Shown here piece by piece: positions 22,030 through 34,025 of a stretch of 64,000 nucleotides of DNA. The first letter of the stretch is position 1, and every line of letters starts with the position of its first letter. The notes under the pieces were generated by a model. That model searched no databases. It saw only the letters and a program-made list of their open reading frames with translations, and had not been told where the DNA came from. The DNA is from Falciphora oryzae (taxonomy: Eukaryota > Ascomycota > Sordariomycetes > Magnaporthales > Magnaporthaceae), in the NCBI GenBank assembly GCA_000733355.1, contig JNVV01000090.1, forward strand, positions 4,233 through 68,232, written 5' to 3'. Both the position numbers and the translations under genes were made by a program.

Positions 22030-22343
22030 CGGTAATGTCGGTCGGTTCAGGCCGGCGCACTCGCCGGCCGAACACACTACTACCACCCGCAGCGCTCACA
22101 ACGCCCCGGCGTTTATACGCCTACTGCTGATCGCCCGCTCACCAACAAGGAGCGCCGGAACGCGGCCCGACCTCCGTGTGCCTTCGGGTTTAATTTATTA
22201 GCCGCCTCGATAGCAGCACTATAGCCTGGTGTAGATAAGCTTAGGTAGCGTTTGCACGTCGTATGCCTCTTGGGAGGCAGGGACTGGTAGATCCCAACTT
22301 TACCGACGTTAATATACTCTCTCTCTCTCTCTCTCTCTCTCTC
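22030..22343 (+). repeat. R3 repeat with CT microsatellite tail
   Basis: This matches 1850-2070 and 33760-34025. It ends in a long (CT)n run (about 22317-22343), the longest tail of the R3 copies here. Confidence 0.65.
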
Positions 22344-22444
22344 CCTTCGAGCTTTGCCGGCCAACTTACGGTAGTTTTTTTTTTTTTTTTTTGAATGATT
22401 TCGGCGTTTGTTCTCGTCGGGACTTGGTGCATTTTAATCGCCTT

Positions 22445-22946
22445 TGTGACACGCCGCACAGAACCACGATCAGCAGCCCTAGGGACCGCCACCGGTGGCC
22501 TCAGGGGAGGACTCCGCGTGGTGGCCAGAGGGGCGCAAGCCCTGAGTGACGCGCTGATCCAGAGAGTTTCCCTCTATGACACGCACGCCGGCTGGCCTCC
22601 GCAGATAACGGACGCCCAGTCCGGCCAAGGCGCATCCAAGCTCCGAACCCTGATAAGGGGACGAAGCATATCCAGCCCCGTACGGACGCCACGGAGGAGG
22701 AGGCGTGCCGGCGATAACCGAAGGACGGCTGGAGGACCAGGCATAAGAAGGGCCCAAGGGACCCCCTGTGAAGGGAGTCTGGAGGGCAAGCTATCGTTTT
22801 TTGTTTCACCATCACCATAGACTTGTTGAGCCTTGCACGAATACGACTGTTGAACTGCTGGACCTTTGAGATCTCCCTGAGAGACACCCCCCTTTCCAAG
22901 CCTGACACTGCTGTAGCCTGCTATAGCAGAGCCGGAACCTGTTACA
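22445..22946 (-). repeat. LTR-like repeat R1, reverse copy
   Basis: A full-length 502-bp copy of R1 in reverse. Its ends are TGTGACA-like (22445) and TGTTACA (22940-22946), the first altered by a single transition. A T-tract (about 22375-22392) lies just before it. Confidence 0.65.
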
Positions 22947-23344
22947 ATGCTATGGATACGCAAATGTTTATTTTCCTTTAGCCGCTATGCGCTCGTCTAT
23001 TAGTATCCCTAAAGCGACGAGAGAGGGAGATGCAAGGAAGATAAGGTTTATAAACGTAATGCATTACTACCATAGGCTGAAAGGTCGGGTACTTGACGTA
23101 CCATCCAAATGTAGTGACGACGCGCACCGTAAAATATTATAAGACCATCAAAAAGCGTGCCTTTCCAAACCAATGCTTAAAACCCATCCGAAAGAGTCGA
23201 GACGCAACGTTTATATCGAACTGTTTATCCAAACCCTCACCCCACACGACCTTTTCTATCCCAGACCCCTGAAATCGACGATAGGTGGAAATCGTACATC
23301 GTAGCTTTCCGAGACGAAAGGAAATAGGGCCAGGGCTGCTGGGG
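22947..23344. other. Intergenic
   Basis: No gene was seen. This is probably the 3' side of the next minus-strand gene. Confidence 0.4.
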
Positions 23345-24250
23345 CTATTGGCCCTCCTGGTACACCTGGTATCGCAGGCCGTCGCGCAGGCCGTCGCACA
23401 CGCCCGCGATGGTCTCGTCGGCGAACCACTGCAGGATGCTGCCCAGCCCGTTGCCGCCACGGTCGTCGACCATGGCGTACGACGCTTTGCTGACGTTGCC
23501 GATGGTGTTGGCCGCCGACGTGCTTATGCTGGCGAAGGAGCTGGCCACGGACATTGTTTGCCGCGTCACCCGCTCCGGGATCTGGTGCTCGTTCCCAAAC
23601 CGCACCACCTCCTGCGCCGTCGTCACGACGACCGACATGAAGAGCCGCAGCATGAAGATGAGGCCCGTCATGAGCGTCTGCACCGTCCGGTGAACAAGCG
23701 AGGGCCCGTCGCCCCTCGCGCCCGTCGGAAGCGCCACGGGCGAGGACGGGCCGGACGACCGCCGGAGCTCGCCGCAGCCGCAGCTAAGATGGCTCCGCTG
23801 TCGCAGGGCCGCCTCCTGAAGCAGCGGATCGGGAAGCGAGCCGCGGAGGATGCCGACCTCGAACTCGTCCAGGTCGCGAGGGAGGCCCTGGAGCAGGTAC
23901 GCGACGCCGTCGAGGCAGGCCCGCCGCTCGAACATCGGGTTCGGATCGGGGTTCACAGGGTCAGCCTCCGCCTCCGAGTCGCGTAGCGGCTCCCGCCCCC
24001 TGCGCTGGAACTTGCGGTCGATCCCCGCGGTGGGGCCTGCTGCGCACGATGACGCCGACGAGGCCGTCGAGATGGACCTCCGCGGAAGGCGCAGGAACTG
24101 GAAGCCCATCCTGCTCTCGGACTGGGGCTGCTGTGGCTTGGCGCTGGTGTAGTCGACAACCTTGCGTGCACGCTCCTGCCTCGGGGGCGAGTACTGGGCG
24201 ATATCTCTCGGGTCGGCAGTGATGTTGCTCTCGTCGGTGTTGCTCTCCAT
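23345..24250 (-). CDS. Hypothetical protein with one hydrophobic segment
   Basis: An open frame of 301 residues on the minus strand, with biased codon use like neighbouring genes. The N-terminal half is polar and probably disordered (Ser, Arg, Pro). A region with FERRACLDGVAYLLQGLPRD is followed by a hydrophobic stretch, LMTGLIFMLRLFMSVVV, at about residues 193-209. The C-terminal part is Ser/Ala-rich. I do not recognise a domain. It may be a fungal lineage-specific protein anchored in a membrane by one helix. Confidence 0.55.
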   Translation of the reverse strand: MESNTDESNITADPRDIAQYSPPRQERARKVVDYTSAKPQQPQSESRMGFQFLRLPRRSISTASSASSCAAGPTAGIDRKFQRRGREPLRDSEAEADPVNPDPNPMFERRACLDGVAYLLQGLPRDLDEFEVGILRGSLPDPLLQEAALRQRSHLSCGCGELRRSSGPSSPVALPTGARGDGPSLVHRTVQTLMTGLIFMLRLFMSVVVTTAQEVVRFGNEHQIPERVTRQTMSVASSFASISTSAANTIGNVSKASYAMVDDRGGNGLGSILQWFADETIAGVCDGLRDGLRYQVYQEGQ

Positions 24251-27200
24251 ACCCTCCTCGACGACGAGTCTTACGTCATCGGTGGAGGGTGGACGGAGAC
24301 TGTCGGCAGTGGATATGGAGGTCTGGGACTAGAGGACAAAGGGCTGCGGGGAGGAAGGACGTGGTCTTCATCCTTCTTTGACTGACTGATCGCCTAATCG
24401 AAGGGATAGGCGGGATGATGGCCTGGATAGAGGTCGGGAGGACCTCGAAGATGACAGATACTTGCCTCGCGGTCAGGCCCCCGTCTTGTGAGGCTGCCAC
24501 CATGATGGTGGGCGACCTTTGGAGGCTGCGACAAGTTGCTTTAAGGACGGGAAGAAACGGGAGCCAGAAAAGGAAAGGGAAGGAACAAGCCAGATATCCA
24601 AGCTCGGACCTTGGGTTTAACAGCCACAAAAATTTACCCAGAGCCGCAGAAATAAAGTGGGAAGATTCCGTATGTTCAGGCTTGACACCTTGTCCCATCT
24701 TTGGGCTCTTTATCCTCCGGGGGTCGCTTTTCATCATTATGAAGGTTACATATAAACAAGGACACCTTTGGAAAGCACGAAATAAATTTTTCGTTTTGTT
24801 GTTTGTTATCTCTCTTGCCCTGCCAATCCTTAGGGCCTCCCTCCGGGCCATCCTCTGCGGCGACTCACCTGATTGCACGTTGATGCGGCCGCTATGAGGA
24901 GGAGAATACGCAATATCATACTCGATGCAAGCCGCTTCCCACTAGAAGGAGAAAAAAAACTAGGCGGGAGTCGGCAGATGATCCATTGGAGTAGCCAACG
25001 GCCATCTTTCACCCCTTGTCATGTGTTTTCCTTCTGGAACACAAGGGCCCAAATGCAACTTCACCCTTCATCTCCACCACGCCAGTTTGTTGCTGCACTC
25101 TGGGCTGGATACCAGGCGAGAGAAAGGAGTCCCCGCCATCTTCCTCCAGTGGGACGAGACTTGGGTGACGTTCTGGGGCTGGCGACAAAAATAGGTAACT
25201 AAACAAAAGCAACGGGGAAAACAAGAAAAAGCCCGACGCAGAAAGAAATCACATCGAGGAAAGGGGGCGTGTGCTTTTTTCCCCTTTTCTTGGTCAGCCG
25301 TCAATTGGGTCCCTTACATACTGGGCGCGCACCCGCTGATCGGTGCTCGCTACCGACAAGACGCGAAATGCAAAGCGGCGTTTCCGCCCACCCAGGCCTA
25401 TAATCCGGTACCGCGAAACGTGGGCGGTCACGTTGGCGGAACCATTTTTCTTTGGGGGCACCCGGGGCACACTACTCTACTTTCCAAAGTCGGAAAGCAA
25501 CACCGAGGGCGTTACCAATGCTTGGCTTTCTGGCACACGCGCAAGTCTCACCCACAGAGACGTGTCAGCCCCAGGGCACCGCCCGGGTTACATGGAATAC
25601 CACCAAACCCATCCATCAAGCGACCAGGGGGCGTGTGCGTGTGCGGGTTATAATACCACCTACGTAAGTAAGCTCGTCGTCGTCGGCGGCGGCGGCGGGG
25701 GGGAGCTGACAGGCCTTTCATTTTGCTGGGTTCCTGGTGTGTCGGAAACTACGAGCAGGCTCAATACTAAACTTGGGGAAGGATCCGGGAAACACAAGGT
25801 GAAGGAAGGGAGGCCTTCGTCATTGGGCGCGCCGCACGAGCGCCCGGACGCCATCCCCATCCTGCCCCCGGCGAGGGCAGCCATTCGGCGAAGCTCCGGG
25901 GATATTAACAGTCATCATATATCAAGGCGTTTCGGTTGGTGGTTGGTTTGTAAGCTCCCCAAGTGGCGAGCCCGCGCACCGCCCGATGGCACCCTCGGAC
26001 GCCATCGGGGTTTGCAGATGGCGGCTTTCATCACATTGGTGAGGGAGGGTATTGTAGGAGGGTATATGGAGGCGGGGCGCAAACGCCTACCTTGGCAATA
26101 TCTGCTCGTGGTCACGAGGCAGGACCTGGTTTTTGGGGCTGCATCCCATCCATCCTCGCGCCTGCTTTCTCTCCTCTGACCTGGGCCCCTACCATCGGAA
26201 GAATTTCCCGCCTCTGCGGGCTCTCTTGGGGGCAGGTTCTGGAAGGGGGCGTGTGCAGATTTCTTCTAGAGGCGGTGGACACGGGCCGGTCGTTCCCGGT
26301 CAACAGCAACAACAACAACAACAACAACAAAAAGTGTCTTGTGTTATCCGTACAGTCGGTGAGGCTGGCTGGGATTTCACCCGACCGCTTGCTCCGTATA
26401 ACCGGATCGCTTTTTTTTTTTTTTTTTTTTTTTCTTTTTTGCAATAATCCTCGGCATATATGTGCATTATTAGTTATAGCAACCTCGAGTATTTTGTAGG
26501 TACCTTTATGTGTTTTCCCAGCATATCAACCCTGCGCCTAGAAAGATATCAGGCCGATCAGGCTAGGGAAACGGGCATACATGAAAAAGAACAAAAGGTA
26601 CAGCAGTCTCGATACGAAATATGAACGATGACACATGAAATATGCTAGATCATAAGATGTCACATACACGCGTCCCTCGGAGATGCGCTGTTTTGGCACT
26701 TGTTTATCTTCGTGTCTACCTAGGCCGGTACCTAGGTAGGCAGAGACGTAAGCCGATTCTCGAGGCCATACGTACACTTAGGCGGAAGCACCCGCCGTCG
26801 AGATTGCCACGGCCCGTTCCAACATACCGGGCCTAGACGACCCGAAACCAAAGACGCGGTGAGGATGGGAAACGCCATGCATGTACGCGCGAGTGAGTGG
26901 CAAAAAACATCGCGCCCGCCGCCCCGAGCAGAAAGCGGTCTGCAAACGCCGACCGAGCAACGTTGCGTCGCGTCCCGGATTCATGGGACCCGGGAGGGGG
27001 GGAGGCAAAGCATGCCCGTCCTCCCGTGGCGGCCATGCGAGACATTTGGGACGACGCTGGACCAGGCACACACACCTCAGAGGCGAGATCGAGTTGGACG
27101 AGATCGCATACCCCCGTGCGACGGGGCAACGAGTCAGGCGAACGCCCGCTCTCGGATCGCCGTGTCTCAATCCCCTTGTGTCCGTCGCCCGGCACCGGGG

Positions 27201-27288
27201 AGCAGGCCTTCCGCGAGACATTGCGCCGCCTGGGCGGCGTAGATAGGCGGGCGGGCGAAAAGGCGGACACCCAAAGCAGGCATCGGTA
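24251..27288. other. Long gene-poor stretch
   Basis: About 3 kb without a supported gene. It contains an AAC microsatellite (26305-26330), a T-tract (26410-26435) and scattered CCTAGGTA motifs. A long open frame at 25343-26179 lacks domain or composition support and was not accepted. Confidence 0.45.
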
Positions 27289-27314
27289 AAAAAAAAAAAA
27301 AAAAAAAAGACAAA
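27289..27314 (-). terminator. Pol III terminator of the 5S gene
   Basis: Read on the minus strand, the 5S gene is followed by TTTT and then a run of about 20 T residues, a strong RNA polymerase III stop signal. Confidence 0.8.
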
Positions 27315-27433
27315 ACATACAACACCGAGGATTCCCCAGTGGTCACCCACCTGAGTACTAGTTCGGCCCTCACTGGTTTGACTAGGGGAGAGCGGACGGG
27401 ATCCCGTATATTCCAGTGGGTATGGTCGTATGT
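27315..27433 (-). rRNA. 5S ribosomal RNA
   Basis: The minus strand starts ACATACGACCATACCCACTG and ends in the expected pairing segment (GTTGTATGT), total 119 nt. Internal control regions are present, including the GTAGTACTCAGGTGGG-like region with flanking bases as in other filamentous ascomycetes (CTAGTACTCAGGTGGGTGAC). It stands alone, as dispersed 5S genes do in Neurospora and relatives. It was identified by recognising the conserved sequence. A pseudogene copy cannot be ruled out without comparison. Confidence 0.93.
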
Positions 27434-27529
27434 GGCTGCTTCATTCAAGCGCCAGACTCAAGTTGCACCAGCTACCGCTTAAGGATCTTCGACTCTGTCT
27501 TTAAGTTTTTGCCTCGCAGGCTGTCAAAG

Positions 27530-27720
27530 CAGTCGAGGGCAGTACAATTGAAGGAGCAGAAAGATGATATTCGGAGTAGGTTGGAGGCCGGAGGCCTAGC
27601 CCTGCAGAGATTTGGATATCTCTGCGGGATCCAACTTGTGGAGCCTCCTCCCTTATCTCCAGGCCCAACTCCTCTATCTACGATCAGGGCCCTACTGGCC
27701 GTGGCAACCACTCTCGCCGA
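27530..27720 (-). repeat. Inverted partial copy of repeat R2
   Basis: This matches the interior of R2 (about 6424-6625) in reverse orientation with scattered transitions. The flanks have diverged. Confidence 0.65.
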
Positions 27721-27859
27721 CAGCGTACAATCGATTGGCGAAAGGAGGAATTCATCTCGATTCTGCCCTAACTGCTGCGCGTCGCCGCCGACAACTGCCC
27801 GGTTTAAGTGTTCCACTCGCTTATGAACTACGTTGATTAATCCTTTTGCCCCAAATTTT

Positions 27860-28209
27860 NNNNNNNNNNNNNNNNNNNNNNNNNNNNNNNNNNNNNNNNN
27901 NNNNNNNNNNNNNNNNNNNNNNNNNNNNNNNNNNNNNNNNNNNNNNNNNNNNNNNNNNNNNNNNNNNNNNNNNNNNNNNNNNNNNNNNNNNNNNNNNNNN
28001 NNNNNNNNNNNNNNNNNNNNNNNNNNNNNNNNNNNNNNNNNNNNNNNNNNNNNNNNNNNNNNNNNNNNNNNNNNNNNNNNNNNNNNNNNNNNNNNNNNNN
28101 NNNNNNNNNNNNNNNNNNNNNNNNNNNNNNNNNNNNNNNNNNNNNNNNNNNNNNNNNNNNNNNNNNNNNNNNNNNNNNNNNNNNNNNNNNNNNNNNNNNN
28201 NNNNNNNNN
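27860..28209. other. Assembly gap of 350 N
   Basis: Unknown bases. The gap removes the 3' end of the rhodopsin-domain gene on its right side. Confidence 1.
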
Positions 28210-29647
28210 CCAGCATAGTGGTCGAGTCCTGGCCCTGCACCCGGCCCCCGCCCTCGCCGCCATCGTGGTGGTGGCGGAAGGTCTCGAGCGAGTCCCGCCC
28301 CAGCCCGCCGCCCGGCGAGCCGCTGTCGCCGCTGTCGCCGCGGCGGTCCAGGTAGGTATCACCCACCTCCTCGATCCAACGCATGTCGCCACTACCACCA
28401 CCACAGCCTAGTTTGGCCTTAGTAACCGGCGCGGACCCGATCGTTTCCACCCTGGGGCCCCCGCTGGCCCCCCCGGGCCCGGATTCGGAACCGCTGCCAC
28501 CGCCGCTGCCGCCCGACGCACGGCCCTTGGGGGTCAGGCGGGCCGTTTTTGTCAGCAGCGGGCGGCACGCGGAAAGGGATACCACGGCGAGGCCGGTGCA
28601 AAGTTCCGCCGGGAACAGGATGCCTTTAGTCATGTCCCCCATGGTTGCTGTTAGTTTTGGTGGCCATTTGTTCCCACATTCACAGCCCGGGTACACAGTA
28701 AAAGTTCCTCCTACTCCTCCTGCCGTAATTTGGAAACGTACGTAATGCATTCATATCGAACCCCGACAGCACCTCGAAAAAGGCGACGAAGCGGGCGACG
28801 GTCATCAGCAACGTCAGGGCGCCCAGGGCGAACAGCGCGCACACGGCCACCTTGGCCCGGGTCTCCAGTCGCAGCTTGAACATGATGGGGAAGGGGAACA
28901 GGAAGACTGAATTGGGTGAGCGGGCGGGTCTCCTGGTCGTCAGTAAGTTTCCTTCTTCCAAGTAGCATCATCCCTCCCCAACAAAGGGGGCGCCAGCGCG
29001 ACTTGCCCAGAAGCTCACTGCTCAGGTGCAGGGACCAGAGGGTGTAAAGGAGAGTCGGCGAGGTCAAGGCTGAGCACGACTCTGGTCCTTGCTGGGTAGG
29101 GTCTCTGCAGAAAGGGGGGTCGTGGTTAACCGCCAGAGGTTCGTCACATGTTGCGTGCCGGAGATTCGCGAATAGGGCAAAGGGATGCCAAAAGGCAGAC
29201 GTGGCGGGGGTTTCTTTCTTACACGTTCCGCTCGGGGTCAGGCCCGCACCAGAAAATGTCGGCCAAAATGGTGGTCACGAACGCGCACGCGGTGTAGATG
29301 GAGACGGCCCAAAGAACGCCCCTGGTCCGACTGCTCGTTACGGGGACGATGGCGAAGTAGAGGGCCACCATGCTGAACTTGGGGTAGTACAGGGCCGGGT
29401 CGTAGAGGAAGTTGGTTGCGTAAATGATCCTGAGGATCCACGCTGGGTACGAACCGGTCGGGTCCGGTTTAAGGAAGTCCGCAGCGTACCGGATGGTTAT
29501 ACAAATGACGATGCCGAGCGCCGACGCAAGGCCAAGGACCAGCAGCCAATCCGAAAAGAGGATGCGCTCCCTACGGAGGCGGAGGCGGACGAGGAACCTG
29601 AGGCTGACGGACAGGGCCGTGACCCACCAGATGATCCATAACGCCGC
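28210..29647 (-). CDS. Rhodopsin-domain (SAT4/PTH11-like) membrane protein, partial
   Basis: A polytopic membrane protein of the fungal rhodopsin-like family. Exons by splice signals and frame are 29647-29223, 29104-29019, 28906-28742 and 28623 into the gap. Family landmarks are LRFLVRLRL, DWLLVLGLA, ILADIFWCGPD, LFPFPIMFKLRL with VCALFALGALTLL, and ACRPLL. The C-terminal tail is Gly/Ser-rich (28400-28520). The short N-terminal exon lies upstream of 29647 and was not resolved; a candidate is within 29660-29840. The 3' end is lost in the gap. Family members include putative receptors near the plasma membrane, but most have no known function. Confidence 0.72.
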
Positions 29648-29840
29648 CTAGTCGTCGTCGGAGGTCTTAGTAAAATGGGGCATCCGAGCTCGCTCCGGAT
29701 GTGATGCTGGGAGGATCGAGCGTAGGTGTATAAGCTAAAGATAAGGGCATGGAAAAGCGATACGACGTCCGCTTGCATCACCACTCCCTGGGAAGGCTGG
29801 ATATGGGGGAAAAAAATCATCAGCACGTACAACGACACTG

Positions 29841-31908
29841 GAATCCGAAATCATCGCGGGCCCCCAAGTGGCGCCGCTAGCGAATGGTCGAAAGTTTTTG
29901 CCTTGCCCTTTGGCCCTTATTGGTGTACGCTATAACCCTTAAAGGGTGCTCCGGCAGTAAGGGGGATCTCGCAAGGGCTAACCATTGCTTAGGAGCAGCA
30001 GGAAAACTGTCGGATAGTTGCACGAAACGGCCAAGGTGCTTTTTAATAAAAGGTGGCCTGCGGGATGGGAGAAACACATCCATCCAAGGACGGGCGGATA
30101 ACGCACGAGGTGGCGCGTTATCGGAATTGCGATAGGGCGCCATATCTGCAGAATTTCATGGGAGGCGCATTTAAGCACCTGGATTAGTTAGGGCAACTTG
30201 GCTAGGGCAGCTCCGGTTGGGCTCAGATCTGCGGCCCCCTATCTCCAGCGGAAAGAAAAAGAAAGAAACACGGCATAAGCCGGCGGGCAAAGTGCCCATC
30301 ATACGGCCAGGGCTAAGGGGTACGGCCACTAATCTGCTTGTGCGTAGGGAGGACCTTTGCGTCCCCTGGCTCCTTGCGCTTCCGCAAACCAGGCTGCTGG
30401 AGCCTATGCCACCCAGCACAGGCCGAACTCTGCTCACCAGAAGCCGCATATTAAATCAAATGCATGTGGACAACCTTCCGCGCAACAGCCATACATAGAT
30501 GGCACGGTGGGTGGCAGCCGTTTTTTCTAAGCCCACGCCTCAATGGTCTGGATTCCGGCTTAGCACCCTGGACACGGACGAAGGGAGCCTCCAAAGGTCC
30601 AGAACGAGAGAGGCGTGCAGAGAGGCGCATTCGCACCCTTGGCGATGGGTCGATGCGGGCTGCAGGGCATGCCGGGGCACACAGCGACGAAAAGAACCGA
30701 TGATCCCTTGTCCCGTTGAGGCCGCGACTGCAGGATGGGAAGTGCAAAGCCTGGCGGCTCTTCTCAGCCGCCGGCCGTGGCGTCGGAATAAGCCGCTTGG
30801 GGGACATGTCGCCTCGCAATCCGCAATCACGCTCACCGAATTCGTCAACGTAGGTTAGACAGCATCTGCGGTAAAGGGAGAGGAAATATAACAATCGAGT
30901 CTTGGAGGGCACTTTTGGACGTGTTGTATATGGTCCGCATTTTAGTCGCCGCCCGTTACCAAGACCAGCGAGACCGGTCAACGACGGCAGGCAGTCAAAA
31001 AGGGAACAGGGCCATGCGTTTTTCTGCCTTTGACCGTGCGCCCCCCAGTGGCGTGGCGTCCATCACCTCATCTTTAAAGTATCGCCTAGGCTGAACGCGG
31101 CTAAGGGCATGTTGGAGACTTTAGGCGGCGGCTCCCCAGACCATTTGGCCAAAGCTTCGGATTGCGGTGCGGGAGCATCCAGCTGGATAAGCCACCTCTG
31201 GCCTATCCTGCAGTCAACCCGCAGTCAAACACAGCTAAGGGGCTCGGTTCGAGTCGCACCAACGAAGCTCGCAACCCGCCGAGCCCGCATCCTTAAGGGA
31301 GGACTCACTCTTTCTTCTTGGCGTCAGCTGTAAGACGTCTGGGGGGAGGAGGGACAGACGGTGGCGGGGAAGAGGAGAGCTATCTTTGAACCCGCCGACA
31401 CTATCAATAAGCCGCAGAGGTTTAAGCTTCCGAGAGACCGCAGTTAGCAAAGACGCGCTTGGGGCAGGCGGCCTTTCCCCTCCCATAGGGCTGCAGCAGC
31501 GGTAGCGGTCCTCTAGGACGCCATTAGCTTTAAACTGTGCCTCCTTACCCTCAGCACGATTTTTCTCGGTCAGTGGAGGATCCCGGAAGGCCCCCTTCCA
31601 CCCGCCTCTCCTACCGTGGTAATCGGTGAGCTGAGAGGGCTGGTTGGCCCGTGGCGTCATCCTGCCTGAGCACGACCCGCAGGCTGCAGTTTATATGCCG
31701 GCAGCAACCTCGTGTTCGAAATTGGTTGGAAGCCCGGCAGCACATGGCTGGCTAAGAGGATAAGGGGATAAGGAGAGGCAAAAGTAAAAGGGGTAAGCGA
31801 GGATATAGGCCGAGGGCACCGTCTCGGGCTTGGCGGGTGAGCAGCTCGCAAGGTGATGTAAGGAGGCGGAAAGCATGATAGCCACGGATAGTAAGGATGG
31901 TGTGTGTG
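29841..31908. other. Gene-poor region
   Basis: I find no supported coding sequence or RNA gene in about 2 kb. A GGTTCGAGTCGC at 31244 resembles a tRNA B box but has no matching tRNA around it. Confidence 0.4.
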
Positions 31909-32300
31909 AGAGAGAGAGAGTATATTCAACGTCGTTAAGTCGGGATTTACCAGTCCCAGCCTCCCAGGGGGTATACGACGTGCTAGCGCTACCTAAGCTT
32001 ATTTACACCAGGCTATAGTGCTGCTATCGAGGCGGCTAACAAATTAAACCCCGAAGGCACACGGGGGCCGGGCCGCGTTCCGGCGCTCCTTGTTGGCAAG
32101 CGGGCGATCGGATGTAGGGCGTAAAAACGCCGGGGCGTTGTAAGCGCTGCGGGTGGTAGTGATGCTGTCGGCCGGCGAGTGTACCGGAAAAGGGGGTAAG
32201 GCCGGGTTTGGGCGGAGGGGACCTCGGGACCGCCCCTGAGCCCGGCCGTGGTTGCGGGGGACCAACGAGCCCACTGTTAGTCCGGCTGGAGTAAAGGATA
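31909..32300 (-). repeat. R3 repeat, inverted copy
   Basis: This reverse-orientation R3 begins with the (GA)n tail at 31909-31920. It forms the left arm of a palindromic block with the R3 copy at 33398-34025. Confidence 0.65.
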
Positions 32301-32898
32301 AAAAGGGAAAAAGGAACAAAGGGAAAGTGATAGGTCCCTGGACCTATCGGTCGGCCCCGTGCACGGGCCTCACGCCCAGCACCCAGATAGAGTAGGACCC
32401 TCGCGTCGGCCCCTCCAGGACCCGGCGAGGGATCCAGATGATGATACCTTCACTTCTTACGTCGCGCACGCGCAGCGCGCGTGCCCTGCCCCTCTGTCAC
32501 TGACAGAGGCGTATCAGAAAGGGAAAAGGTTATGCATAGGCTTTTAGGGCCTGTTATTATCACCCGGCGATAGTAAAGTAGTTAGTAGCCTCGACGAATG
32601 AAGCAAAAAAGGAAGGCTTTTGGAGTAGCCATTTCCAGTATCCGGGCCTGTCGAAAGTCGGGGCGGGGTCCGCTATAGGCTACTTATTTTCCAACGCCCT
32701 AGCCAGTTTGCAAAATACAGGGTGGGAAGGGGATTTGCTTTTTCCGCACCGGCACGGGTTATCGTCCTCGTGTCCGAATTTTTGGTGGTACCAGTCGGAG
32801 TCTCCGTGGCCTGTACGTGCGGCTATTAGCCGTTGCAATACCTTCCGGTGCAGTTGCAAAGCGTCGGGTATATGATGTGGTGCCGGCGGGAGGCCTAT
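32301..32898 (-). repeat. Inverted arm of the composite repeat
   Basis: Positions 32550-32770 are the inverted counterpart of 33397-33600, the R1-proximal part of R3. The rest is decayed repeat sequence. No gene is present. Confidence 0.55.
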
Positions 32899-33397
32899 TG
32901 TAACAGGCTTTGGCTCTGCTATAGCGGGCTACAGTGGTGTCAGGCCTGGAAAGGGGGTTCTCTCAGGGAGATCTCAGAGGTCCAGCAGCTCAACAGTCGT
33001 ATTCGTGCAAGGCTCAACGAGTCTATGGGGATAATGAATAAGAAAACGATAGCTGCCCTCCAGACTCCCTTCACAGGGGGTCCCTCGGGCCCTTCTTATA
33101 CACAGCCCTCCGGCCGTCCTTCGGCTGCCGTCGGCACGCCTCCTCCTCCGTGGCGTCCGTACGGGGCTGGATATGCTTCGTCCCCTTATCAGGGTTCGGA
33201 GCTTGGATGCGCCTTGGCCGGGCGGGGCGCTCGTTATCTGCGGAAGCCAGCCGGCGTGCGTGTCATAGAGGGAAACTCTCTGGATCAGCGCGTCACTTAG
33301 GGCTTGCGCCCTTCTGGCCACCACGCGGAGTCCTCCCCTGAGGCCACCGGTGGCGGTCCCTAGGGCTGCTGATCATGGTTCTGTGCGGGGTGTTACA
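32899..33397 (+). repeat. LTR-like repeat R1
   Basis: TGTAACA at 32899 and TGTTACA at 33391-33397 bound a 499-bp copy of R1. It sits between two inverted R3 arms. Confidence 0.65.
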
Positions 33398-34025
33398 TAA
33401 ATCCCCTTCTACCCTGTATTCTGCAAGCTAGCTAGGGCGTTGGAAAACAAGTGGCCTATTGCAGACCCCGCCCCGACTTACGACAGGCCCGGATACTGGA
33501 AATGGCTACTCCAAAAGACTTCATTTTTGCTTCGTTCGTTAAGGCCGCTAACTACTATGCTATCGCCGGGCGATAATAACAGGCCCTAAAAGCCTACGCA
33601 TAACCTTTTCCCTTTCCCTTCGTTCCTTTTTCCCTTTTTATCTTATACTACAACCGGACCAACAGTAGGCTCGTTAGTCCCCCGCACTTCCGGCCGGGCC
33701 CAGGGGTGGTCCCAAGGACCCCTCCGCCCAAACCTGGCCTTACCCCTTTTCCGGCACACTCGCCGGCCGACAGCATCACTACCACCCGCAGCGCTCACAA
33801 CGCCCCGGCGTTTTTACGCCCTACAGCCGATCGCCCGCTTACCAACAAGGAGCGCCGGAACGCGGCCCGACCTCCGTGTGCCTTCGGGGTTTAATTTGTT
33901 AGCCGCCTCGATACAGCACTATAGCCTGGTGTAAATAAGCTTAGGTAGCGCTAGCACGTCGTATGCCCCCTGGGAGGCAGGGACTGGTAGATCCCGACTT
34001 TATCGACGTTGAATATACTCACTCA
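33398..34025 (+). repeat. R3 repeat, right arm
   Basis: The most complete R3 copy here. It ends in an ACTC-type microsatellite at 34016-34030. Together with 31909-32898 and the central R1 it makes a 2.1-kb inverted-repeat block next to the PKS gene cluster. Confidence 0.65.

Noticed and set aside
25343..26179. Open frame of 278 codons on the plus strand
   Set aside because: Low-complexity, no domain, no homologous motif, and codon use unlike neighbouring genes. Likely a chance frame in GC-rich DNA.
31235..31265. B-box-like GGTTCGAGTCGC
   Set aside because: No A box at the right distance and no cloverleaf stems.
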